This document shows positions 45,114-55,000 of a stretch of 64,000 bases of DNA, piece by piece (positions within the stretch are counted from its first letter, which is position 1; every line of letters starts with the position of its first letter). A model generated the notes under the pieces. That model ran no database searches and was not told the origin of the DNA. It worked only from the letters and a program-made list of their open reading frames with translations. Source of the stretch: Plazaster borealis (taxonomy: Eukaryota > Echinodermata > Asteroidea > Forcipulatida > Labidiasteridae); the NCBI GenBank assembly GCA_021014325.1, contig CM037462.1:12258501-12322500 (forward strand), read 5' to 3'. The translations under genes were made by a program, and so were the position numbers.

Positions 45114-47355
45114 GGTGTTCGGGCATTCCGCCCGGAACACCTCTTGTTTTTGTTCGTTTTTTTTTCTTTTCTTAATACTTCTTCTTCTTCTTCTCCCCGT
45201 CGTTTTTCCGCTAACAAAAGCACACTTCCCAAGCACATATAAACCTGAAACTTCACATATAGTTAAATATCTATTAGGAGAGGAAACCGCTTCAGTTACG
45301 TCATGATGACTTCATCAGGTGTTGAATTACGGTAAATCAAAGTTTAATATTTGAAAAAATCATAACTCTTGAACCACAAAATGGATTTTCACAATCTATA
45401 CATCATCGGAAAGGCCTTTGGAAACTCAAAAAACGCTACAAAGAGTGTGACCCCATTTGACCTTGACTTCCGACTCAAACCGGAAGTTGAAAATTTCAAA
45501 AAATCATATCTCAAGAACTACTTATACTTTAGTCACAATTTTTACATCAGGTTATATGTTGTTCTTCCTCCGCAAACCTTTCCACAGAAATGTTACCAAT
45601 TTGACCCTAACTTCCCGTCGAAATCGGACGTTAACGCTCACGTATTAAAAAAAAACTGCACTGAATCTATCCAATAGCACGTGGCTGGCTGTGCGCTCCA
45701 AACCTGCATACTAAAATGCAGCCACGCATTGTGTGCAGGTTTAGACGTGTCAAAGTTCATTGAACGTCATTACGTTGTATAGTACATACATACAAATCTC
45801 AAATCTCAAACTCATTCAAAGTTCAGCATGAATTTACTTCGGTTTTGCACGTCTGATGGCGTAGTGGAAATCAAGGAGTATAAGAGGAGGCTTCACTGAG
45901 ATGTCCACCTGCTCTAGTGATTTGTATGGCTTTTAACAACTGACTAAAATTCAATCTGAAAAAGAACAACACTGTTCGCTGAAATTCCTCAAACACCGAG
46001 ACCGTGTCACGCTGATCGTCGTGACCATGCCGGCCAACGGCGCTCTAGGCCCGCTAAGTATGTCCTTCAGACCATGGAGGTAGCTACCTCCATGTTCAGA
46101 CACGGTGACTAAAATGGTAAGCTTTATTCTAATAGCATTCATTCATTGATTAAAACAATAATTGTTTGTTCATTTGATGTCGGCCAACAAAGACACTTCC
46201 CAAGCTCACATAGCCTTCAAACTTCGCACATAGTTACATGTAGCTCTTTACTAGTACAAGACACCGCTTTAATGACGTCATCGGTTGTCAAATTAAATTT
46301 GATTTACGTTTGATTTTAGAAAAAATCATACCTTAAGAACCTCGCAATGGATTTTTAAATTGTATCATCAATTTTAGTTTAGCTGATGATATCATTCTCC
46401 AGTTGAAAAATGACTTGTTAACAATACTATACAGCATTAGTTGTTTGCCAACCGTTCAGATGGTGTACATATACTTTAAGATTGAACACAGATGCCTGTA
46501 CGGAACAACCATTAATTTGTCAAGATTTTGAAGTATGCGTTTAGAATAAAAATTGTATACAATTTTCCAAAACTAGCATTGCCTCCTGTTTTGTCTATGA
46601 TTCGGGAGAATGCTGGCATATTATCCCAGCACACAAGAAACTTTGTTAATTAACTAAATTTGTTTGCAAACTATCGAATTTCCATCCATAAACCATGGTG
46701 TCCTTGTTGTTTACGTTAGAAGCTAACTCCTAGTCTTAAGCTAACTCCCACAAATGACGTCACATGGAAGCGCACCGCAAACGGCAGAAGTGTTTTTAGT
46801 TTTTCAAAAACTTGAGGTTGGGGCCTAATTTTTTTATTGATAATTACGAAAAATCCAGAAGTGTATAAAACACATCAAAATTACAATTAAATGACAAACA
46901 AACACATTATAAACAAGTTTAAATAGCATCCCCGTTCAAAGATTCTCGCTCAAGTAACTGTTTGAGCTAACCATGTACTTAGACCGTAGTGTGTCAATGA
47001 AACCGCAAAGATTTTGGGGATGATGAAGTCATCGATGATGTCATAACATTAAATCAATATTTAATATTTTTAAAAAAATGATATCTGAAGAACCATAATT
47101 GCTACACACAAGATCTTTGGATCATGTGAAAGACCCTGTAGTATTTTTACAATCTTACACAAAGTTTGACCCCCTGTGATCTTTACTTCCGTTTAGTTGT
47201 TTTTAATTTATGTTTTGTTTTTGATTTTTTTTTACAAAACTCGCAAAAGTACTGAGTACACAGTGCTTCAAACAGATCGCGAAAGGGTTAAAACCAAATT
47301 ATAAAAACAAACCGAACACCGTTTGTTTGTAATTTACAAACAAGATAAGTCTAGT
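45114..47355. mobile_element. GGTGTTCGG-ended element or array
   Basis: Left end GGTGTTCGGGCATTCCGCCC is itself a hairpin (GGTGTTC...GAACACC); the right end is ACCGAACACC at about 47313-47322. Inside, a block with CACTTCCCAAGC, an ACCGCTT(C/T)A, TGACGTCATC-type motif and AAAATCATA recurs at about 45210, 46185 and partly 46990, so the element holds about three diverged subunits. No transposase frame seen. Confidence 0.6.
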
Positions 47356-47469
47356 TATTATTATTATTGCACAATCTGCAGGATGCGCTGCTTGTTTGTG
47401 GGATTGGCATTCCAGAATGCACGTTCAGTCTGTAAATTGTTTCTCATAAATAACTTGTGATTTTGTAAA

Positions 47470-47742
47470 TCAATGAAATGTGCTGATTGGTCGAGATGTG
47501 CGTCCACGGTTCAGGGACATTTCGGTAAGTCTCTGGTAAGTTTTGGGGGGTTTTTCATCAAAATATTTTCTTGGTGACGTTTTAAGTGTTCTAAATTGGT
47601 TAATTACAAATGGCATCGATATTTTCAATCTAATGGCAGTGATATTGGCAACTTCTGGAAAATACTTTTTTAGAAAAAGTTCTCCAAAACTATACTGGTG
47701 GGCACGGAAAGTTTTTTGGGAATACCGACCCGAAGTGGTTAA
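47470..47742. mobile_element. TTAACCACTTC-family fragment abutting a family A MITE
   Basis: Ends ACCCGAAGTGG + TTAA at 47739-47742. That same TTAA is the left boundary of the family A copy at 47739-48112. The left end of the fragment is uncertain. Confidence 0.6.
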
Positions 47743-48112
47743 AGGTATTGTACACGTTTGATAATGACTCAAAACAAATATTAGCATAAAAACTTACTTG
47801 GTAACAAGCAACGAAGAGCTGTTGATAGTATAAAACATTGTAGGAAACGACTCCCTCTGAAGTAATGTAGTTTTTGAGAAAGAGGTAATTTCTCACTAAA
47901 ATATTAAAAACTTCTTGCAAGAAGTTTTTATTCCTATCTGAAAGCACACAAATTTGTACAACAAGGGTGTTTTTTCTTTCATCTCTTTCTTGCAACTTCG
48001 ATGACCAATTGAGCCCAAATTTTCACAGGCTTGTTATTTTATGCATATGTTGGGATACACCAAGTGAGAACACTGGTCTTTGACAATTTCCAAACGTGGT
48101 AAGTGCCTGTAA
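47739..48112 (-). mobile_element. TTAA MITE, family A
   Basis: AGGTATTGTACACGTTTG at the left, full interior with CTTGCAAGAAG palindrome, right end eroded to AAGTGCCTGTAA. Confidence 0.86.
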
Positions 48113-48164
48113 GGCTAGTCATGCTAGTGTGCTGATGTGCAATCTGTGACAGTCATTACAATCT

Positions 48165-48392
48165 GCCAGAAACACCCGGGCCAAACCCCTTTTTCTTAAA
48201 ATAAGTGCGCTGCATTTTTATAGTATGCATTACACATCACACAAGAGGCTTTATGTCTCATCCCAAGTGTCTTGCTTCAAGGACACTTGTAAGTGGCAAG
48301 ACCGGAACTCGAACCCACACTCTGTTGATTAGGAACACCAGAGCTTGAGTGCGGTGCCCTTGACTGCTCAGCCACGAACAACTGGAGCTCTA
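48165..48392 (-). mobile_element. tRNA-Leu-derived SINE
   Basis: On the minus strand: GGCTGAGCAGTCAAGGGCAC head, ACTCAAGCTCTGGTG, GGGTTCGAGTTCC box B and body to GGGTTTGGCCCGGGTG. The tail is lost. Confidence 0.8.
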
Positions 48393-49059
48393 TCTACTTT
48401 TGGAACGTGAAATACTCGTGGGCGCCACTTCAGCAAGCAAATGTTTTGTGTAATGAATATGAGCTTGGGTTCTCCTTTCTCTTCTGTGCGGAAGGGTATG
48501 AATAATATTAATAAGCCGTTGACCACCAATTGAAAGAACTTGACGACGCAATAAATTGATCTGTAGTCTAACCAGGTTTTATTAATAGCTCCGCTGCTTT
48601 CCAGTATCTTCCCCAAACTGACTTCTTATTCTTACATTCCTTTATTTTATTCCCATCTTTGTTATTCCTCATCTTCTTTATCAAAATATTATTACAAAGA
48701 AACCAACCGCGCACGCGCTCGCACTTTGCAATTAGCTCGCGCTTTGCAGTTAGCTCGCGCAAGCGGTTGATTACTTTTCAGATCACTACATTTAGGCCTA
48801 TTATTGATAGCAATGTTCATTGTCTGCACTGATCTATTGTTGCATCAATAGAGTTGCTTGCTGAAACGGCATCCAGTGCACATTTCAGCTCCAGTTCCCC
48901 ATCCTAATTGGTAGTCTATAATCTTTGGCCATGACACACCACAGTGTTTGTGTAAAGCCCTTAAAAATTCTGCTTGCTACGATGAGACTCGATGACTATA
49001 AACAGATACATGTAGATAGGCCTTTTTTCCAGCAGTTTCCAGGTCACTGAGGTTAACAT

Positions 49060-49395
49060 TGTGGCGTGTCGTGGCCGAGCGGATAAGAACATCAAACTCA
49101 AGCTCTGGTGTTTCTGATCAGCAGAGTGTGGGTTCGAATCCCAGTCGTGATACTTGTGTCCTTAAGCAAGACACTTCGTCCTTCGGATGGGACGTTAAGC
49201 CGTAGGTCCCGTGTGTTGTGTAATGCACGTAAAAGAACCCAGTGCACTTATCGTCAAGAGAAGGGGTTCGCCCCGGTGTTCCTGGTTTGATTGGCTGCAT
49301 ATTGCGCCACAGTACCTTGTAAACCATTACATGCTGCTATGTAAAGGAAAAAGGTCTCATACTTCAACACCTATTATTATTATTATTATTATTAA
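49060..49395 (+). mobile_element. tRNA-Leu(CAA)-derived SINE, (ATT)n tail
   Basis: GTGGCGTGTCGTGGCCGAGC head, AACTCAAGCTCTGG, GGGTTCGAATCCC, full body, shortened tail region ending in (ATT)n. Confidence 0.9.
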
Positions 49396-50024
49396 CATCC
49401 AGCTTTAAGGACAGTCTTTAAATTGATCATTTTGCACCTCTTTTTGAAGGTGAGCGTTTTCGCCAGTCCTTACATACCTCGCCATGTTCTGAAAATGACC
49501 GTTAAAAAGTTAAGGTGATGCTATATCTAATTTTCTAGACTCCGCTGCTAACTTCGGTGCCTTGCCATTGGGAATTATGTCTCCCCCCCCTTAACCACTT
49601 ATCACATTTCCACAATTTTTCATGCTCAGCTGAATGGGATGGATTAACTTTCAGAATTTCGAGAGTCTGAATTTGTTTGGTTGAGATTGAGAGGCGGCAC
49701 TTCTGTGAGGAAAATGTCACTTTGTATTGGAACTTTGCAAAAGGCACCATGCAGAAAAAGCACAGGGTACCACGGCAGTCACTGTGGGTGCCTCGGGTTA
49801 TTAGGCTAATTGACGTCAGTTTTTTCAATTTTGTATATTAATGATATTAAAATAAAGGAAAATTTGACAAGAAAACAATGACTAAAACGGGATTTGTATC
49901 GCAGCTTCCCAGGTTGTATTGTAGACTTGGGTGTGAACCAGGTTATATGGCAATTTAAAGTTGAATGGCTTCTGACTGGCACCCCGAACAAAGAAATCGA
50001 CAAAATAGGGAGACTGCCAGCATT

Positions 50025-50090
50025 AGGGCTATACATGTAGCTTAGTTGGTAGAGTGCCAGCACGTTAATCCAAAGGTCACAGGTTCAAAT
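50025..50090 (+). repeat. tRNA-like sequence, probable SINE head
   Basis: TAGCTTAGTTGGTAGAGTGC and CACAGGTTCAAATCCCA are box A and box B like; the following TTTTTCTTTGTTCATCCCAA matches the SINE-like tandem at 25135-25331. Confidence 0.65.
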
Positions 50091-50795
50091 CCCAATTTTT
50101 CTTTGTTCATCCCAAAATTTAAATCAAATTTACCCAGTCAGTTTCCGCTGTGGTTTATTACTTGATATAAATCCAAGACGGTGCAGTACTGTTGATTTTT
50201 GTTGAGTGCACAGGCCTACGAGGAGGTGGGGAGTGACCCCAAGGGCAGGGTGTGAAGAAAACAACGCAGACAACTGAAAGAAAAATGTTCAGTGGTAATG
50301 CAGTCCCTATATTATTGATTGGCAAATATTATGAATAATAGTAAACTTCATATTTGTTATTAGTTGCGTTGATTGTATCCCCCACCCCGTCCCTCACTGG
50401 AGACCCAACCATGGAGAGTTTTTACCCTTTCAGCCCCAAGTGATTTGACATAAACAACCGCTGGGGCCCACATTGTTAGACCACTCAAGCTTGAAGTACA
50501 AAGTCTCACACAACAGGAAGCTTGTGTTCAAGGTTCGATTTTACGAACTCTAATATTAACTTGAAGATTTCATTTTAGAGCGTAATATTTAATAAGTCTT
50601 ACTTATTGAATTTACTTTCATATAATTTAAAAATCATTGAAATCGACCAATAAACGTTCAAGTTCTTGGTCTTTGTTTCCCCAGTGTGTTCTGTAAACCC
50701 AAACACTTTTTTGCACACAACCATATGGCACTCCGTAGGTGTTTGGCATTTCGGATCTTTCCACTCCAATTTGAAGTGATTGCATAATAGCAACC

Positions 50796-51512
50796 CTATA
50801 GACTGTGCAAGTCTCGCGCGTGTCGGAACGAGAAAACACGTCAAACGAAGAACATTTTTTTCTCTGAAATCAAATATTTGTTTTAAATTATAATCTAATG
50901 ATACAATCTGAACAACAAAAATACTCATTACATTTTTATAAAATCAGTTTAAGTTTTTATATTAAATGCACAAATAATGTGTTAACTATTATTGAACCAA
51001 ATTTAAAACTCTGGGACAAGGATGCTTATTTGATTTTAAATTTTCAGAAACCACTTACGTGGATTCGCGAAGGTCACATGGGCGTAAAATTAACGTTTGA
51101 CACAGTTTAAGAGGACGCTGATGCCTCAACAACCATAGACTGCTATGAAAAGGTTTCGCATTGCAATTGCAGCATCTGGCGATTATCATTGCGCATCCAA
51201 AACAAGCGTTTACATAAGTTTTGTGATCGGAGGTGGGCACAGAATTCCTAATTTTTTGGAGCAACCGGAAGCTGAGGTCAAGTGTAATTCTTGGGTTTTC
51301 TTCGTTTTATTTTTGAATTTATTTTACCTTCATATTTTTTTATCACTAAGTATTATATTCCCAACAACATATGTATTTTTCATGGTCATAAACCACGTTT
51401 AAATAAAATAATTGACAAAACAAAATCTTGCCCACGTAAATCTCCATATGGTTGGGACCACTATGGTCCCGGAAGTTCAACATTGCACGAGACTTGCACA
51501 GTCTATTATATT
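50796..51512. mobile_element. About 715-bp TIR element, TAGACTGTGCAAGTCTCG ends
   Basis: Inverted ends TATAGACTGTGCAAGTCTCG and CGAGACTTGCACAGTCTATT. Shares termini with 31430-31592. Interior frames are AT-rich and unrecognised. Confidence 0.72.
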
Positions 51513-51888
51513 TAACCACCATTGGAAAGATCCGATCTTTCTCTTTCCAGTGATGGTAAGCTTGGGTATGGAAGGTGAACATGGACAAAACTACAGCTTT
51601 TTAAAAATGGCCTTCGTGCTCAGGCTTGAGTAGTTTTTTGTTTGTTATCTTGGGCGACTAAAGTCGCCATTTGGGCTCAATTAGTGCACAGTCGACTAAG
51701 GTCGCCATTGGGGTTGAAATGGTTAAATAATCACTGCGCATCCATTGATTCATAATGTTGTTATTTTTTGTCCATTTTAGTCGCCATGGTGGATGCTGAT
51801 TGGATCCAAATCTGGATGTAATCAAAGCCTATGATTGTTGATCACCACCATGTCCTGTACTGCATTAAGGCCGTAACACTGAGCAAGC

Positions 51889-52025
51889 ATGTTACGCCGG
51901 TCACCAAGGCTGAAGGCCAGAGCTTCTTTAGACCCATCAGAGTCGGGGGTATGCCGACTGCCCGATGAGAGCCTTATTCACATCTTTTCTTTCCTGTCAG
52001 TCAAGAGCAGGTGCCGATCAGCACG
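51889..52025 (+). CDS. FBXL12: FBXL12-like exon 1: N-terminus and most of the F-box
   Basis: 45 codons plus two bases; donor GTAAGG starts at 52026. The first 23 residues are basic and probably disordered (MLRRSPRLKARASLDPSESG). Confidence 0.85.
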
Positions 52026-55000
52026 GTAAGGGAACGGTATACAAATAATGAATGTTTATGAGTGTGTTCCGCCCCAACTTGGTGTTCCACCCCAACTTGA
52101 CAATCGCACCAACTATAGTTGGGACTGATCCCAACTTGAGTGTTCAAGTTGGGACGTCCCAACTGTAGTTGGGACAGTATTAATTGTGTAAGGTACTAGG
52201 AATAGACTAAAGAGCAAGCAGGGGAGATATCTCATCAGCATTTGCAGGTTAGTTGTTTGTGACTAGCAGAATCCCAGAAAAAAAGGAAAACAAAAAATTA
52301 AGGTCGATCAAAACAGTAGACTTTTTCAGGGTAAATAAGGTGGAGTATTATTCCCACACCTCCTTTTTTTGTTTTGTTTTTTTGTACTATTTTAAAGCCA
52401 AAACTGGGCTCAATACCCACCAATGAACAAGTCATGTTGCAGTCCCCACAAACGATCACGGTTCCTTTCAGGGATGCTATCCTGTACAGCCTGTACCCAT
52501 GCTGTACCGTAGAGTTAGTTGGGACGCCCCAACTTGAACACTCAAGTTGGGACCAGTCCCAACTATAGTTGGGACGATTGTCAAGTTGGGACGGAACAAA
52601 TGCAACGGTAAGAATACTTTCAAGAGTTGAAAGATGGAATGTTCAATTCAACGAGGCAAAGCCGGGTTGAACCTTGAATGGAATATTCTATCTTTCAACG
52701 AATGAAAATATTCTTACTATATTGCACGAATGAAGAACTTTCATTATTTGTTTTATATAACATCCAAGTAGATCTTTGTCATTTCATTGACACTATACTA
52801 CATGTATAAAGGATAATAATAAATAAATTGTGCAAGAATGCTTTCTCTCCACCATAAAACCGCGATAAGAAATTATCAAGTTCTATATCACCGTAAGTCA
52901 CTGCTGCAAATGTTGTTCTTGAACTCTTAGCATATGAATTTAGTCTTCCTACGGCGAATTTTGATTTGTTTCTTAGTATTTGTAGCATCAGACGCATCAA
53001 TTAAATCAGCAATTTTGCCGTCGTTAAAAGCAGCACAAAATTATTTGAAGCTTCCGCCATCTTTAATCGAATAGTCACTTTCGTCAATGGAGGGCGGGCG
53101 AGCTCGCAATAGAACAAATCTGATGGAACAAAAAATGCACGGTGAATGACGTAGGGTGCAATATTCCAATCAAATGGCAAGGATCTGCTTGGGTGTTATA
53201 TAATAATCAATAAGTCATTTGCGTGTCAGATTTGAATAATGTCTGGTTCAATGACTTGCTTAGTCACTAGGTACCACTTAAATTTGAATTCCTCAGACTA
53301 TCGAGACAGTTGCTTCATTACTTGATTCTGAGCAAGCTTTTGCATAGTTACGTTAGAGATGGCGAACACCTCTACCGTAAGTTCCTGCGGATAAGGCGCT
53401 CGGAGCATAAGGCGCTGTACCTCAAATTACCAAAGTAAGATTCAAAGATTAACATATAAGGCGCAATATATCTTCCATATTGTACACGCTCGCGAAGTCA
53501 CATAGGCCTACTGCTTGTACATCAACACATACAGGGGTCATTGTGATGGTATGAGCACACTTACCATAGCGCAAAGGGATCCAAAAAATTTATAATCACA
53601 AAGACAAGTAAAACATCGCTGCTATTTTTTCATTATTATTTGTCCATGTTCGTTTTAAAGATTTTTTTCTAAAACCATAGCTTTACAGTTTATCGTTTTA
53701 CACAACGAGCGCGCGCAGATAAACATTTTTCCAATGTTTCCCAATGAATTGGCTGCTGGTCTTTGCTATTTAGCTTTTTTGAATACTACAATAAATGCAA
53801 GAACCAACGGACACAAGAGGGCGCTTTCTTAATAATGCTTTCACATCACAGACATAAAATACCTTATTATGTGTCTGTGTTTCACATTAGGAATGTTCGC
53901 CCTATGTTGGGCGAAATTCACCATAACATTAAAAAACGACTTGTTTAATAAAGACTAGTACCTGTCATGTGATATAGCTGTGTACTGTGTGCAGCATGCA
54001 TTGATCGTCGCTCATTCGCGACGGCAAGTGACTTCGTTCTTCGGTAAGTTTCGTCAAAAATGTGAACGTTTTAGGTTTTATTTTAAGAAAAATGTGACAT
54101 GTAGAATTACCCTGGACGATTTTGCAGTATAAATGTAAGATTTTACATTGTAATCATCACAATGAACTCAATCGAAATCAGATAAGGCGCACTGGAAGAT
54201 AAGACACAGTGATATTTTTGTACCATCGAAAGTCAGATAAGACGCGTCTTATCCGCAGGAAATTACGGTACATACAATTTTGAATTATTGTGTTTGGCAC
54301 AACGGTACTGGAGGTGCACTATACAAAAGTTTGCCCCCAAACCATTTGGAATAGCAACTGTCTCTTTAGTCTGAGGAATTAAAATTTAAGCGGTAACTTG
54401 TGGCTAAGCAAGGCATTGTAGGCCCTACATGTACTAGACTTTATTCAAATTTAACTCACAAATGGCTCATTGCAATGGACTCCTGCAAGTCTTGTGTGTT
54501 GGCCTATTTGAACATTTATCGGAAACTTGGCTTCTGGCGTATATTGCTGTCGTGTTAACCACTTCAGTTCAGTCTTATTTTTCACACAAAAAATTGAGTT
54601 TCCGGAGCAATAATTTTACTTTGAAAATATCATTGTCACAATGAAACCCTGACTTGACAAATGACAAAGGAAAGACAACAAGGGTTCTCCCAAATAAGCA
54701 CCGGAATTTGTTGTTCTTGTGTGAGAAAAATACTAAACTAAAATAATAAAAAATTCTTGCAAGAAGTTTTTATTCCTATCTGAAAGCACACAAATTTGTA
54801 CAACAAGGGTGTTTTTTCTTTCATAATTTTCTTGCAACTTGACCAATTGAGCCCAAATTTTCACAGGCTTGTTATTTTATGCATATGTTGGGATACACCA
54901 AGTGAGAACACTGGTCTTTGACCAAACGTGTTCAGTGCCTTTAAGTCACAGCTGATCATACAATCTGCCATGGTGTACTGGAATCTCGGAATACTCAGAC

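Larger units (their letters stand above)
41600..51888. other. Intergenic, VMAC-like gene to FBXL12-like gene (divergent)
   Basis: Besides the elements listed, no recognised gene. 48393-49060, 49396-50025 and 50100-50790 are unassigned. The first 170 bases above the VMAC-like ATG (41600-41770) would hold its 5' UTR and promoter; nothing specific is visible. Confidence 0.55.

Noticed and set aside
45369..45677. 102-aa frame
   Set aside because: Lies in a repeated block of the GGTGTTCGG element that recurs with frame breaks at about 46.2 and 47.0 kb.
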